From Deltaproteobacteria bacterium (GTDB lineage: Bacteria; Desulfobacterota; Desulfobacteria; Desulfobacterales; Desulfosarcinaceae), in the NCBI GenBank assembly GCA_020444075.1, contig JAHLLR010000011.1, forward strand, positions 32,895 to 96,894: a DNA stretch of 64,000 bases, written 5' to 3'. This document shows, piece after piece, positions 9,762 through 20,593 of this stretch. Position numbers and translations under genes: made by a program. The notes beneath the pieces are model-generated. The model was not told the DNA's origin, searched no databases, and saw only the letters and a list, made by a program, of their open reading frames with translations. How positions within the stretch are numbered: the first letter of the stretch is position 1; each line of letters starts with the position of its first letter.

Positions 9762-11522
9762 TTATCCCTGCCTGGTCCGATGCTTTTTCTCTTCTTGCGA
9801 TGCAGCTTCGGCCGGGGCAATGGTGTAAAGGGTGACCGGTTCTCTTATGCCTTTGAGGGGTGCTTCCAATCGACGTAAGACCTGTATACGTTTCTTGGTT
9901 AGAGCAAACAAAGCCTTTGAGACCACGATCTCGTCGGGACCGGCATGTACCTGGATGCGCTGTGTGATGTTCACCGCAGAACCGACAATGCCATACTTTC
10001 TCCGATCCTCTGAACCGATGTTGCCAACGATGACCGAGCCCGCGTTTATGCCGATGCCAATGTGTACTTCGGGCAGACTGGTGGTATCCATTTTTGCATT
10101 GAGAACGGCTATCTGCTGCTGCATATCAAAGGCACATTGTACGGCGCGGCCGGCTGCATCGGCAAGGGTGCCTTCAAGCGGGTTGAAAAAAAGCAGAACG
10201 GCATCGCCGACGAAATCGATAATGATCCCATGGTGCTTGTTAATCAACGCGATCATGTGGGAAAAATAGGCGTTGAGCCACCTAAGGGTTGCAGCCGGCG
10301 AAAGTTCCTCGCAAATGGTCGTGAAGCCCCGGATGTCGCACAGGATAATCGGCACATCGCGTTTTTCCCCGCCCAAAGCTGCTGATTCCGGATGCTGCAA
10401 AAGCTCCCGGGCAACCTGCGGGTCGATATACCGGCCAAACGTGTTGCGGATGTAATCCCTTTCCTGGAGGCCCGTTACCATCCTGTTGAAGGATAGGGAT
10501 AGTTGAGAGAATTCATCCCGGCCGTTGACCGGCACCCGATGCCCATAATCGCCCGCCTCGATTTTCTCGGTGGCCTTCACAAGGGTCTGAAGGGGCCGGG
10601 AAACGCTCAAGCCGAAAAAAAGACTGACCCCGATGCCCAGGCCGATGCCGGCAAGGCCAAAGATGACCATGTTGGATAGGATTTGGTCGACAAAGGTAAG
10701 TTCAATATCCAGGGACTTGGCTATTATGAAATTGGGAGAGATGCCACGTCCATCCGGCAATTTGAGAAAGACGAAGCGCTCATTGTTAACCCGCGCGAGT
10801 GTCGGAGCCCAGGTTGCTATCTGCCAGATGGATCGGGGTCGGTTTCCTTCGAGATCGTAAGCGATATCTTCGCGCCTGAAGGGCATACCGGTGGACAGAA
10901 CCGAAATCCCTTCTTCAAAAAGCGCGATCCGTGCGCCGCTTAAATCCAGGATCCGTTCAAGGTCGGTTTCCGTCCAATTCATCCCGACCAAAACCATACC
11001 CCCTGCTTGTTCGGCCGAATGGGAATCGATGCGAATCGGAATCGTCGCAAACTGAATACATTGCCCGTCGACAAACACCAATCCCTGGCTCGACCGACCC
11101 TTGAGCGCAGTTTTGTAAGCCTTGGTGCGGATCAACGACGCTTGTAGACGACGACCGGTAGTGTTGGTGGCAAGAATATTCCCGTTGCGATTGATCACAC
11201 ACAGCAGATTGAGTCGAGGGTAGTCAGGAAGAATGAGTTTTTCAACGATGTTATCCCTGGCAGCGGACCCTATGGCTGCTTCGGTAAGAAGGTCGTGGAC
11301 CGCCTCGCTCCTGCCCGCTGCCGCTGCCAGCTCATACAGGCTTGTGCGGCGCTCCTCAATCAGGTCCGAGACCATCTCCTGGGTGGTGGTCAACTGCTCT
11401 TTGATCCTGACTGTTACGTCTTCTTCGATATCAGCGTGGAGAACGACAAAGACCCCGGTGAGTATAACGATTACGATCAGGGAAATGGAAAATGAAAGTC
11501 TGTACTTGAAGGCAATCTGCAT
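9762..11522 (-). CDS. Membrane-anchored class III adenylate/guanylate cyclase with HAMP domain
   Basis: Periplasmic sensor, HAMP (RPLQTLVKATEKIEAGDYGHRVPV), cyclase catalytic domain (ILCDIRGFTTICEEL, DFVGDAVLLFF, SAVNITQRIQ). Confidence 0.9.
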   Translation of the reverse strand: MQIAFKYRLSFSISLIVIVILTGVFVVLHADIEEDVTVRIKEQLTTTQEMVSDLIEERRTSLYELAAAAGRSEAVHDLLTEAAIGSAARDNIVEKLILPDYPRLNLLCVINRNGNILATNTTGRRLQASLIRTKAYKTALKGRSSQGLVFVDGQCIQFATIPIRIDSHSAEQAGGMVLVGMNWTETDLERILDLSGARIALFEEGISVLSTGMPFRREDIAYDLEGNRPRSIWQIATWAPTLARVNNERFVFLKLPDGRGISPNFIIAKSLDIELTFVDQILSNMVIFGLAGIGLGIGVSLFFGLSVSRPLQTLVKATEKIEAGDYGHRVPVNGRDEFSQLSLSFNRMVTGLQERDYIRNTFGRYIDPQVARELLQHPESAALGGEKRDVPIILCDIRGFTTICEELSPAATLRWLNAYFSHMIALINKHHGIIIDFVGDAVLLFFNPLEGTLADAAGRAVQCAFDMQQQIAVLNAKMDTTSLPEVHIGIGINAGSVIVGNIGSEDRRKYGIVGSAVNITQRIQVHAGPDEIVVSKALFALTKKRIQVLRRLEAPLKGIREPVTLYTIAPAEAASQEEKKHRTRQG

Positions 11523-11576
11523 GTTCTATTTCCTGCTGTGAAGTCCCTGATCATTTTCCCTGCAGCAATACTTGCA

Positions 11577-14500
11577 TCAGTGCCTCGGGAACTTATCAAG
11601 CGTTGATATATCCTTGATGCCTGCCAGGATCTTGTAGAGTATGGGCATCACCATGATGACTAAAGGAATCTGCACCAGCAGTCCGGAGATGATTGCCACC
11701 GCCAGGGGCTGTTGCATCTGCGACCCTTGTCCCATGGCGAATGCCAACGGCGTCAAGGCAAAAATTGCTGCCAGTGTCGTCATTACAATCGGGCGCAAGC
11801 GATTCACCCCGGCCTGGACGAGCGCAGCGCCCTTGTCGAGCCCATTGTGCACCAATTCGTGGTACTCGGAGAAATAGAAAATCGACACCTCAGTAACGAT
11901 ACCCACAATCATCGTCATTCCCATCATGGCGGTGATGTTCAGCTCGATGCCGGTGACCCACAAGCCGATAAATACCATTCCTATGGATAGCAATGGCATG
12001 GCGAGAATAGCAATGGCAGCCGCGAACGCCTCAAACAGGAACAATAAAAGCAGAAAAACTAAACCCAAGGCTGCGGCAAATACCGCTATAAGCCCCCTAA
12101 AGGCAATCTGCTGCTGCTTATATAGACCACCCAATTCATAATAAATCGTTTTGGGCAGCAGGCCTGGCTTGGCAAGCGCCTGCTTCACATCACGAATGGT
12201 GGACCCCATGTCACGCCCACTGATTCGACCGGTAACAGCGATCATTCGCTTGAGGTTTTCCCTTGAAATCTGCGGCTGACCGACGATCTTCTCAATGCTT
12301 GCGATCCGTTTAAGCGGAAATAAATGTCCATCAGGTGCTCGCAATTGCATTTTTTCAAGATCGGCGGTGCTGTTGCGCACTTCGTTTGGGGTCCAGACCC
12401 GCACGCCAATCAGCTTGACCCCCTCCTGCACCTGGGTGGTAATGACACCGCTCATCCAGGCTTGCAGTTGCTGGGTGACATTGGCTGGATCCACGCCCTC
12501 AAGGGCCGCTTTTTCGCGGTCCACCCTTATAGAGAGAGCGTCACCGGCAAGCACGATGCCGTCTTTCACATCAACCACCCCTGCGATGCCCTTAATGGCG
12601 TTGGCTACCTGCGGGGCAAGCTGCATCAGTTCATTGAAGTCATCGCCGTACAGTTTTATTTCGATCGGCTGAGGCACGGCCGTGAGGTCACCGATGAGAT
12701 CCTCCATGAGTAGGATCAGGTCGGTCTCAAGTCCGGGAACATTCTGCTCAATTTGGGTGCGGATCTCATCCATCACCTGATCGATGGGTGGCCGGGGCAT
12801 GGGTTTGAGCCGGACAAAAAAATCACCTTCATTGGACTCGTGCAGGCTGCCGCCCATCCCGCCGCCTGAGCGTTTCGAATAGGTCTCAACCGCCGGGTTA
12901 GCCTTGAGAATGCCTTCAATCTGCCCCACCAGACGGTCGGTCTCAGTCAGCGACGTACCAGGCGGCGACAAAAAATCGAGTACAAAACCACCTTCGTCCA
13001 TGTGGGGCATAAACCCAGAACCTACCTGTTTATAGGCCATGTAAGATATCCCAAGAAAGGGTACAATTACTGCCAAAATCAACACCGGACGACGGATAAG
13101 CCGCGTCATCAGCCCATGGTAGCCCTCTTGAATGCGGCGGAATATCGGACCGTTATCCTCTCTTTCAGCGTCTCTTTCGGTGAGTAAATGCTCGGCTATC
13201 AGCGGTATCGCCAGCCAGGCCAGCAAAAATGACACTACCAGGGAGCTAGCCATGGTCAGCGACAGCGCCTTGAAAAAGGCGCCGGTCACACCGGTGAGGA
13301 AGGCCAAAGGGATGAAAATGATTATGGTGGCCATGGACGAACCGACCAACGGCCGGGTGAATTCGATGGCGGCCTCCCGGATGGACAAGACGATTACACG
13401 GTTGCTTGCCTTGTGTTCACGAAGGCGGCGCACAATATGTTCAATCATGACAATGGCATCGTCCACAATCAGCGCCACTGCCGCCGCCATGCCGCCGAGG
13501 GTCATAATGTTGAAGCTGTCACCTAACACATCCAGCAACAGGACGGTGGTGGCGAGGGCCGCTGGAACAGCCATCATTGCCACCATGGTAATCTTCAGGC
13601 TGCGCAGAAATATGAACAGTACCAGCGCCGCCAAGAGTACACCGATCAGGATGGCATCGCGGACACTGGCGGCGGATTCGGTTACCAGCTGGCTCTGATC
13701 ATACCAGTTGACGATGTTCATATCTTTCGGCAGCTTGTCGTGGTAGTCGGCCAGACGGGCCTGTATGTCTTTGACAATTTTCACGGTATTGGCATTGGGC
13801 TGCTGATAGGCCATGACGAGCACCGCCTGCTTGCCGTCCGCCGACACCTTCAACCACTCGGGGGTCTCGGAAGCATAAATCCGCGCAATATCGTCCAAAC
13901 GCACTAGGCCATTTTCACCACTGCGTAAAATCGTGTTGCGAATGTCCTCCAGGCTATGGATACGCGTGTCCGACATCGTCAGATAGAGCTTATAGTGATC
14001 CTCGATGCGGCCCACTGCCTGCAACACATTGGCTGCGTTGAGCGCACTGGTTACATCCGTGAAGGCCAGGCCGTAAGCATCCAATTTCACTGGATCCACT
14101 TCAACCCGGTATTCCAACGTTTTTCCGCCCATGATGCTTACACGAGCGATACCATTGATCGCCGACAGCAGCGGTATCAGCTGCTGGTTGCCGACATCTT
14201 GCAGTTCCACCTGTGACAAGGTATTGGATGTCAGGCTATAGGCGGCCATCGGAAAAACGGTCGGGTCCATGCGGCGCACCGTGAAGGTGGTACCGGCAGG
14301 CAAGTCGGGCAGGATCTGATTAATTGCCGAGCCGACCTGCAGCAGGGCCGCCTCCATGTCACTACCCCAGGAAAAATTAACCGAAATTTCAGCACTGCCT
14401 CGGGTACTGGTGGATCGAATCGAGGTCGCGCCCGGTACCGGCCGGACCGCCTGCTCAATCATTCGCGTTACGGCAATGACCATCTGTTCAGCCGGCCGGT

Positions 14501-14657
14501 CACCGGCATCCACATTAATGGCGATGCGCGGAAAATTGACCCGCGGAAACAACGCCACCGGCAGGCGAAACGCGGTCATCACCCCGGCCACCGCAAAGAG
14601 CAGAAACAACGAAAGGATGGAGCGGCGATGGCCGGCCGCCCAGTGCGCGATATCCAT
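11577..14657 (-). CDS. RND-family efflux transporter permease (AcrB/CzcA-like)
   Basis: 1026 aa; typical RND TM pattern and motifs (GGMAAAVALIVDDAIVMIEHI, FNIMTLGG). Confidence 0.95.
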   Translation of the reverse strand: MDIAHWAAGHRRSILSLFLLFAVAGVMTAFRLPVALFPRVNFPRIAINVDAGDRPAEQMVIAVTRMIEQAVRPVPGATSIRSTSTRGSAEISVNFSWGSDMEAALLQVGSAINQILPDLPAGTTFTVRRMDPTVFPMAAYSLTSNTLSQVELQDVGNQQLIPLLSAINGIARVSIMGGKTLEYRVEVDPVKLDAYGLAFTDVTSALNAANVLQAVGRIEDHYKLYLTMSDTRIHSLEDIRNTILRSGENGLVRLDDIARIYASETPEWLKVSADGKQAVLVMAYQQPNANTVKIVKDIQARLADYHDKLPKDMNIVNWYDQSQLVTESAASVRDAILIGVLLAALVLFIFLRSLKITMVAMMAVPAALATTVLLLDVLGDSFNIMTLGGMAAAVALIVDDAIVMIEHIVRRLREHKASNRVIVLSIREAAIEFTRPLVGSSMATIIIFIPLAFLTGVTGAFFKALSLTMASSLVVSFLLAWLAIPLIAEHLLTERDAEREDNGPIFRRIQEGYHGLMTRLIRRPVLILAVIVPFLGISYMAYKQVGSGFMPHMDEGGFVLDFLSPPGTSLTETDRLVGQIEGILKANPAVETYSKRSGGGMGGSLHESNEGDFFVRLKPMPRPPIDQVMDEIRTQIEQNVPGLETDLILLMEDLIGDLTAVPQPIEIKLYGDDFNELMQLAPQVANAIKGIAGVVDVKDGIVLAGDALSIRVDREKAALEGVDPANVTQQLQAWMSGVITTQVQEGVKLIGVRVWTPNEVRNSTADLEKMQLRAPDGHLFPLKRIASIEKIVGQPQISRENLKRMIAVTGRISGRDMGSTIRDVKQALAKPGLLPKTIYYELGGLYKQQQIAFRGLIAVFAAALGLVFLLLLFLFEAFAAAIAILAMPLLSIGMVFIGLWVTGIELNITAMMGMTMIVGIVTEVSIFYFSEYHELVHNGLDKGAALVQAGVNRLRPIVMTTLAAIFALTPLAFAMGQGSQMQQPLAVAIISGLLVQIPLVIMVMPILYKILAGIKDISTLDKFPRH

Positions 14658-15692
14658 TTACTTGCCCTCCCGTACCAGCATACCATCTTTGAGCTCGTAG
14701 TTGCCGGCACTGACGACGGCCTCGTCCAACTGTAGACCACTTGTGATTTCTGTCCACTGATCGCTCTCCAATCCGGTTGTGACTGCAACACGCTGCGCCG
14801 TGCCTCCGACAACACGAAACACGTAACTGCCCTGTTGATCCTGCAACACCGAATTGCGCGGGACCACCATTCCGGTATGCGTCTTGAGGCGGATCTCGGC
14901 AATCAAACGGCTGCCAAGCACCAGATGATCTGTCCGGTTTTCAGGAATAGGAACCAGGGCATCCACCAGGTGGGTTGCAGGATTGACCATGGCATGAATC
15001 TCCCGCAAATGGCTTTCTGCCTGGTAGCCCTGCACAAACACCGACTTGACAAGTACCGGGGTTCCGGGCTTGAGGAAGCGGATATCTTCCGGTTCGACGC
15101 CGAGCAGGGCAATTAATCGATTGCCGGTGGCAATCGACAAGGCCGCTGTATCGGCCTGAACCCGGTCGCCCTGGTTCACAGCAAGCTGGGTGATGATGCC
15201 ATCGGTAGGTGCAGAAACCGTTTCAGCAGTTTTATTTTGTTTTTGAGCCTCCAGAGCCTGCAGGCTGGCCCGGGCATCCTGCAGGGCTTTACGTGCAACA
15301 TCCACCTGGGAATTGACGGCCAACTGTTCCTGGAGCAGTCGTTGGAGGCGGTTCAGTTCACGTTGGGAGTAGTCCACTGCACTTCGCGCTTGCAGGTATT
15401 GCATATGCGCGGCAGGCGAGGTGGCCAGTTCGAACAAGGTGTCGCCGCGTTTTACCCGCTGGCCGAGACGCACAGTCAAACGGGTGATCAGCCCGCTATG
15501 CGGCAACGAAACCGTCAGCACGGCATCTGGATCGGCCCAGACTTGGCCATACACGGTCAGGGTTTCACTTACAGACTGTTGAGCGACATTGGTATATTGA
15601 ATCAGGGCCGAAGGTTCCTGCGCCTGCACCGGTGAACCGATCATAGCCAGCATCAGCATGATCACGGTCGTGATGACTGCTTGTTGCATCAT
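14658..15692 (-). CDS. Efflux RND transporter periplasmic adaptor subunit (MFP/HlyD)
   Basis: Lipoyl/barrel-sandwich and alpha-hairpin pattern (GQVWADPDAVLTVSLPHSGLITRLTVRLGQRVKRGDTLFEL). Confidence 0.93.
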   Translation of the reverse strand: MMQQAVITTVIMLMLAMIGSPVQAQEPSALIQYTNVAQQSVSETLTVYGQVWADPDAVLTVSLPHSGLITRLTVRLGQRVKRGDTLFELATSPAAHMQYLQARSAVDYSQRELNRLQRLLQEQLAVNSQVDVARKALQDARASLQALEAQKQNKTAETVSAPTDGIITQLAVNQGDRVQADTAALSIATGNRLIALLGVEPEDIRFLKPGTPVLVKSVFVQGYQAESHLREIHAMVNPATHLVDALVPIPENRTDHLVLGSRLIAEIRLKTHTGMVVPRNSVLQDQQGSYVFRVVGGTAQRVAVTTGLESDQWTEITSGLQLDEAVVSAGNYELKDGMLVREGK

Positions 15693-15694
15693 TT

Positions 15695-17059
15695 TTAATC
15701 CCCCCCGGTAGCATCAACGTACTCTGGTTGGTTATCTCCAGGCATCGCCAACACGGTTTGCAGGGCGATGAGGTTTTCCCTCTGGATCTGATCCAGACTG
15801 ATTTTCTCCTGACGTTTTTTAATCCAGGTGGTTTCCATATTTAAAAAAGTCAGGGCATCGATATCCCCTCGTCGAAAGGGCCCTCGCCCGCGGTCGACCA
15901 GCTTTTCCAGGGCGGGCAGGTATTCATCGAGCTGTTGTTGCTGTGCCGCGACGATTCCCTGCAAACGGATCAACTTGTCAACATCCACGGCAGCCTGATC
16001 GAGACGCGCCTGGTATTCCTCGCGCAGTTGTTCGCGTGTCGCCCGCTCAATGGCGATCGCCCCTCTGTTGCCCGAAAAGAGAGGCAGATTCAGCCCGATA
16101 TTAAATCCATTGGTATAGAGGCTCCCCGTATCGCGAGCACGACTGATACCGATGCTGATCGAGGGAAACTGCGACAAAATCGCGGCGCGCACCTTGGCTT
16201 CCTGGCTACGATAGCCGGCTTGCAACGCCAGCAGATCGGGGCGGCGTTGCGGCAATCCGTTAATTTCCCGACGCAGCGCTTGAGGTTCCGGCAGCGCTGG
16301 GATGGGCGGCAGGTTGATTTGCAAAGGCGATTCCGGAGCCAGGCCGAGCAACCCGTTTAACGCGTGGCTGGTATCGTTATCGGTTTGTTCCAGCTGGTTG
16401 ATCTGGCTAAGGATATCAAGGAGCGCCGTCAGATCGGTACCGGTGACATCCAGGGTGAGGTCTCCTTTGGCCAGGGCGTTAATAGACAACCGGTAGCGCT
16501 GAAGATAAAGATCGTGCATCTCACGCAACAAATCGATCTGCTGGCGTTGGCTGGACAGCCGCACGGCCAGAGACCGGGCCTGCTGGCTGACTTGCCACTC
16601 CTGCCACAACAGTTCCAGATTGGTCTGTTGCAAGGCGTGTTGTCCGCTGTCGATTCGCGCCCCGCGGTTGATCAAGGGGATGATATCGTAACCCAAACCA
16701 ACGCCAAATGCATTGACCACACCCGGCACACTTCCTGTGGGAAAGTCAAGATTGGCGGACAATTGGGGATCGGGCAGCAGGCCGGCCGCATACAACTGTA
16801 CCTGAGCCACGCCCAGCCGTTTGCGCTGCGCCTTGAGGTCTGGATTGTTAAGCACGGCAAGGTTGGCCACGTCGACAAGACTCAGGCCATCCGTCGGGTT
16901 GACCATGGGTGATGTGAGCTGATCGACAGTGGGAGCCAGATCGACGCTGTGGGCCAGGGGTTTGGCCTGATAGCTCGCACAACCGGCAAATAAAAAGATG
17001 ATTAAAACGACGGGCAGCCACAGGTGCATAAAGGTCTGGGCAAATACGGATTGTTTCAT
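15695..17059 (-). CDS. Outer-membrane efflux protein (TolC family)
   Basis: Lipoprotein signal (FLFAGCASY), OEP repeats; ORF begins 17137 but MKQSVFAQ at 17059 is the likely start. Confidence 0.9.
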   Translation of the reverse strand: MKQSVFAQTFMHLWLPVVLIIFLFAGCASYQAKPLAHSVDLAPTVDQLTSPMVNPTDGLSLVDVANLAVLNNPDLKAQRKRLGVAQVQLYAAGLLPDPQLSANLDFPTGSVPGVVNAFGVGLGYDIIPLINRGARIDSGQHALQQTNLELLWQEWQVSQQARSLAVRLSSQRQQIDLLREMHDLYLQRYRLSINALAKGDLTLDVTGTDLTALLDILSQINQLEQTDNDTSHALNGLLGLAPESPLQINLPPIPALPEPQALRREINGLPQRRPDLLALQAGYRSQEAKVRAAILSQFPSISIGISRARDTGSLYTNGFNIGLNLPLFSGNRGAIAIERATREQLREEYQARLDQAAVDVDKLIRLQGIVAAQQQQLDEYLPALEKLVDRGRGPFRRGDIDALTFLNMETTWIKKRQEKISLDQIQRENLIALQTVLAMPGDNQPEYVDATGGD

Positions 17060-17103
17060 GATTGCCTCTCGCTCATAATCATTTCTTGATAAAAAATATA
17101 AAA

Positions 17104-17661
17104 TTACCACGCAAAGTTGATGTTTAAACCGTAGCAACCTGCGTCCGCAACTGGAGTTACTGTGACCCCGCTATATGGTGTCGTAAAAAATATGGTGCTC
17201 AAAATCCCAACTGCGGCGCCTCCCAAAACGTCTGTTAAATCGTGTTTGTCCGACTCACCTTCGATTCTACTCCATCCCACGTAGGAAGCGCAGATATATG
17301 CCGGCAGGCCATATTTCCAGCCATACCTTTTCTGAATAAACGTAGCTCCCTGAAATGCCGCCGAAGTATGACCTGAGGGAAAAGAGTAGTCACCGTGCCC
17401 TTCTGGACGAGGTTTGTTTATGGTGTACTTCAAACCATGGGTAACAGCGAGGTTAGTGAAAAATGAGTAGTAAAATTGCGTTCGTCCCTCATCGTCATCC
17501 AAATAAAATGTGGACAAGTAGGCAGTGGCGGGAATAGCAATCTGTAAAATATCTCCCGTTAACTCAAAATTGCTTTCTTCGGCACTGGCAATTGGTATTT
17601 TGAAACCTATCATTATCAACATAAAAATGAGAACTATCTTTCGTGGTGCAGTCAGGACCAT
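17104..17661 (-). CDS. PAP2-family phosphatase
   Basis: KPRPEGH...FPSGHTS...SRIEGESDKHDLTDVLGG phosphatase motifs. Confidence 0.88.
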   Translation of the reverse strand: MVLTAPRKIVLIFMLIMIGFKIPIASAEESNFELTGDILQIAIPATAYLSTFYLDDDEGRTQFYYSFFTNLAVTHGLKYTINKPRPEGHGDYSFPSGHTSAAFQGATFIQKRYGWKYGLPAYICASYVGWSRIEGESDKHDLTDVLGGAAVGILSTIFFTTPYSGVTVTPVADAGCYGLNINFAW

Positions 17662-17728
17662 TTAATTTTACCTGTCACCGGATCTTTCCAGTTTGTCGGT
17701 TGTACAAATCGTTCTGTACAGCGTTGAG

Positions 17729-18283
17729 TCATCCGCTTTCGTGCCATCTTCTGCCTTGCTGCCTTGTCTTGTGGAGGACCATAAGTCCAATGATCAGAAG
17801 AGGTAAACCGGCAGCCACCGGTATGATCCTTCCGGCCTGAAGGACTGGTTTCTGTCGAACATGGAACTGGATAGTTGGACTGGTAAAAACACTATCGCCG
17901 CCGCGGTCGGTCGCGCTGACTACCACTCGGTAGTCTCCGCCCTTGATCAGCCGCATGGGCCAGTCAGTCCGAAGCGATTGTCCCGGTTCCAGAGCCGCCC
18001 CGGTGATGGCCTTGTGGGCACTCCAGTCTTCAAGGTCCACCGGCTGCTCATTGCCCGGATCGATTTCCACCAGGCTGATCCATGCCACCAGTCCCTCTAT
18101 GGGAGCCGTCCCGGTGTTGGTGATGGCGCTCCAGAACCGCATGTGGTCGCCCATGACAGGGGTGGCCGGGTTGCTGTCATCCGGGCCAAGTTCAAGGGAT
18201 AGGGGAGCAACGGCGGCTGATGAAACAGTTGCCAGGAAGATTATTATGATCGTTGCCAGCAACAGAAATTTTGCTTTTTTCAT
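17729..18283 (-). CDS. Secreted/membrane-anchored hypothetical protein (CARDB/Ig-like)
   Basis: Signal peptide, beta-rich domain (MRFWSAITNTGTAPIEGLVAWISLV), C-terminal TM; downstream of the ABC permease in the same direction. Confidence 0.6.
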   Translation of the reverse strand: MKKAKFLLLATIIIIFLATVSSAAVAPLSLELGPDDSNPATPVMGDHMRFWSAITNTGTAPIEGLVAWISLVEIDPGNEQPVDLEDWSAHKAITGAALEPGQSLRTDWPMRLIKGGDYRVVVSATDRGGDSVFTSPTIQFHVRQKPVLQAGRIIPVAAGLPLLIIGLMVLHKTRQQGRRWHESG

Positions 18284-18295
18284 AGCATTTCCCCT

Positions 18296-19051
18296 TTATT
18301 GAAAATTGGGATGGGCAGCGTTGCGTCGGGCCACCATCAGACAAAAGATCAACCATACGGCTACCAATAAAAGCCTTGCCATTTGGGCCGAAAACGGTTC
18401 GCTGTCGATGATGACGCTGTCGAAGGTGTTGAGGGCTCCGGCAAAGGGGTTGACCGCGTCCATGGCTCGCCCGATGGCGGTACCGCGAAGACCCGGGCCG
18501 ATCAATAAAGGCGTGGCAGCCAGCATCAGCAGGGTGATGATGCTCAATGAGGAAGCCAAGACACTGCCCGTTCGGGCCGACAGGGCCATTGCCAACAGGC
18601 CAAATCCGAGTACCACCGGCGTTCCGAAGAGGGCCAGATAGACCAGGGCCGCGCCAAGATTTTGACCGCTTGCACCGACCGCCCACAGGTAAGGAGTTGC
18701 CGTCACAAACATGATGCACCATACGATCAGCATTCCCAAACCCTTTCCGGTAAGCAGCGCGGTTGAGTCAATGGGCGTGCATAGCAAGGGAACCAGTGTG
18801 CCGCGTTCCTTTTCCCCGGCGTAGGTGTCGCTGCCCAAAATTGAAGCCAGCAGGGCTCCGGCGGAAAGGACGGTTCCGGCCATCATGTAAACTACCTGGG
18901 CGTTGTCGAGGAGACTGAGTTCGGTATTGCTCACCAGGAGCAGACTGAAGGCGGACAGCAGGCCACTGTATATCAGCAACCCCATCAGGCCCCGTTGGCT
19001 GCGCAATATCTCGGTGCTCTCTTTAGTTGCGATTATCCAAGACGATTTCAT
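18296..19051 (-). CDS. ABC transporter permease (ABC-2 type)
   Basis: Six predicted TMs; SDTYAGEKERGTLVPLLCTPI motif. Confidence 0.88.
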   Translation of the reverse strand: MKSSWIIATKESTEILRSQRGLMGLLIYSGLLSAFSLLLVSNTELSLLDNAQVVYMMAGTVLSAGALLASILGSDTYAGEKERGTLVPLLCTPIDSTALLTGKGLGMLIVWCIMFVTATPYLWAVGASGQNLGAALVYLALFGTPVVLGFGLLAMALSARTGSVLASSLSIITLLMLAATPLLIGPGLRGTAIGRAMDAVNPFAGALNTFDSVIIDSEPFSAQMARLLLVAVWLIFCLMVARRNAAHPNFQ

Positions 19052-19983
19052 TACGCCGCCTCCTGTAGATGGGGATGATTCGACGCGGTGATATTGAGGT
19101 AGAGGTCCTCAAGGCTTGAGCTTTCGGAACGAATCTCAAGGATGTGCCACCCGCGTCGCCATAACTCTTCCCAAAAGAAGGAAGGTCCGTTAGGGTTTCC
19201 TGGCTGGAGTTGAACGCGCCACCAGCCATCCTGGTTGTCTCGCAGGGAGAGCCCCATCGGAAGATCGGCCGTATACGGGGCGCCTTCTACGCGCAGGCGG
19301 TAATACTGCCCGGCTCCTTGTTCCGTCAGTAATTCGCCAAGGCGACCCTCGATCCGGGTGCGGCCTCGGTCCATGATCCCGATTCGGTCGCACATGCGGT
19401 CTACATCGTCGAGCAGATGGGTACACAACAGGACCCCGGTATTTCCCTCGGCAGCAAATTCGAGCAGCAGATCATGCATTTCCCGCCGTCCCTTAGGGTC
19501 AAGCCCATTCGTCGGTTCGTCCAGAATCAAGAGTTTGGGGTGCGTTACCAATGCCCTGGCGACCGCAAGGCGCTGTTTCATTCCCCTGGAATAGGTCCCA
19601 ATGGTGCAACGGCATTCGTCGCCGAGACCGACCTTCCCCAACAAAATCCGCAGGTCCTTTTCGGTTTGCGCCTGTCTATACAGGCTGCCGTACCATCTCA
19701 GGTAAGCGGGGGCGGTCATCCACTCGTAAAACCCGGCGTGTTCAGGCATCACCCCAACGGCACCACGGATCTGTGCGGCATGACTCTTGGGGTCATGGCC
19801 CAACACGCTGATTTGGCCGCTTTCTCGCGCACGAAGTCCCAACAGGGCGAAGATGGTGGTGGATTTTCCAGCACCGTTGGGACCCAGAAGACCATAGATA
19901 TCACCTGGCTCCAGATGCAGGTCGATACCCTTGAGGATTTCCTTTCTCTCGATTCCTAAATGCAGGTTTTCAATGCTGATCAT
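19051..19983 (-). CDS. ABC transporter ATP-binding protein
   Basis: Walker A GPNGAGKST, signature YSRGMKQRL, Walker B LLILDEPTNGLD; MISIENLHLG is the likely start. Confidence 0.95.
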   Translation of the reverse strand: MISIENLHLGIERKEILKGIDLHLEPGDIYGLLGPNGAGKSTTIFALLGLRARESGQISVLGHDPKSHAAQIRGAVGVMPEHAGFYEWMTAPAYLRWYGSLYRQAQTEKDLRILLGKVGLGDECRCTIGTYSRGMKQRLAVARALVTHPKLLILDEPTNGLDPKGRREMHDLLLEFAAEGNTGVLLCTHLLDDVDRMCDRIGIMDRGRTRIEGRLGELLTEQGAGQYYRLRVEGAPYTADLPMGLSLRDNQDGWWRVQLQPGNPNGPSFFWEELWRRGWHILEIRSESSSLEDLYLNITASNHPHLQEAA

Positions 19984-20092
19984 AATGTAAGCCTCATACA
20001 ATAAAGTAAGAATGGTTCATAAATAATGGATTACAGCGTAAGGAATGTGGGTCAACGCATCCCGATTTCTATGGGCATGCGGCGCTTGCAAT

Positions 20093-20578
20093 TTATTCCT
20101 CACGGTTCAGGTCTTGCTTATATTCTGCGAAATGGTGTTCCTCTTCATTCGGTTCTTCTCGGTTCAAAGCCAGGACTTTCCCGGAACCTGCATCTACTTT
20201 CACATCCACGATGGCCCTGTTGGCGGTCACTACCTCGACGCCATACACAAGAATACCGTTCTCGTTTTCGAGCTCTGTCTTCAGGATGTGGCCCTGAACT
20301 GCACCCAAGGCACTTTGAACGGCCTAGTCGAATGTGAGCTTGGCCAGGCCGGGAAAATCCGCTTCCGCCTGCTTCTCAATCCGTATAGTACCGCTGTGAA
20401 CCTCGTTTTCGTCCGATTTTGCAAGGCTTTCCCCGGTAATGGCAAGACCGGCAACCAGGACGCTGCTTCCAATAATGATGATTAATTTTTTTGCATGTTG
20501 GTTTTCCCTGCTTTGAAAAGATTTTGATGCGCGATCCGAGAAGACGATCATCTCCTTTCCGGCATTGTTTGACATCAA
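20093..20578 (-). pseudogene. PepSY-domain protein interrupted by one in-frame TAG
   Basis: ORFs 20324..20578 and 20093..20308 are in the same frame, separated by TAG at 20326..20324: ...GLAKLTFD*AVQSALGAVQGHILKTELENENGILVYGVEVVTANRAIVDVKVDAGSGKVLAL. Confidence 0.8.
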
Positions 20579-20593
20579 AATAACAACCGATTA

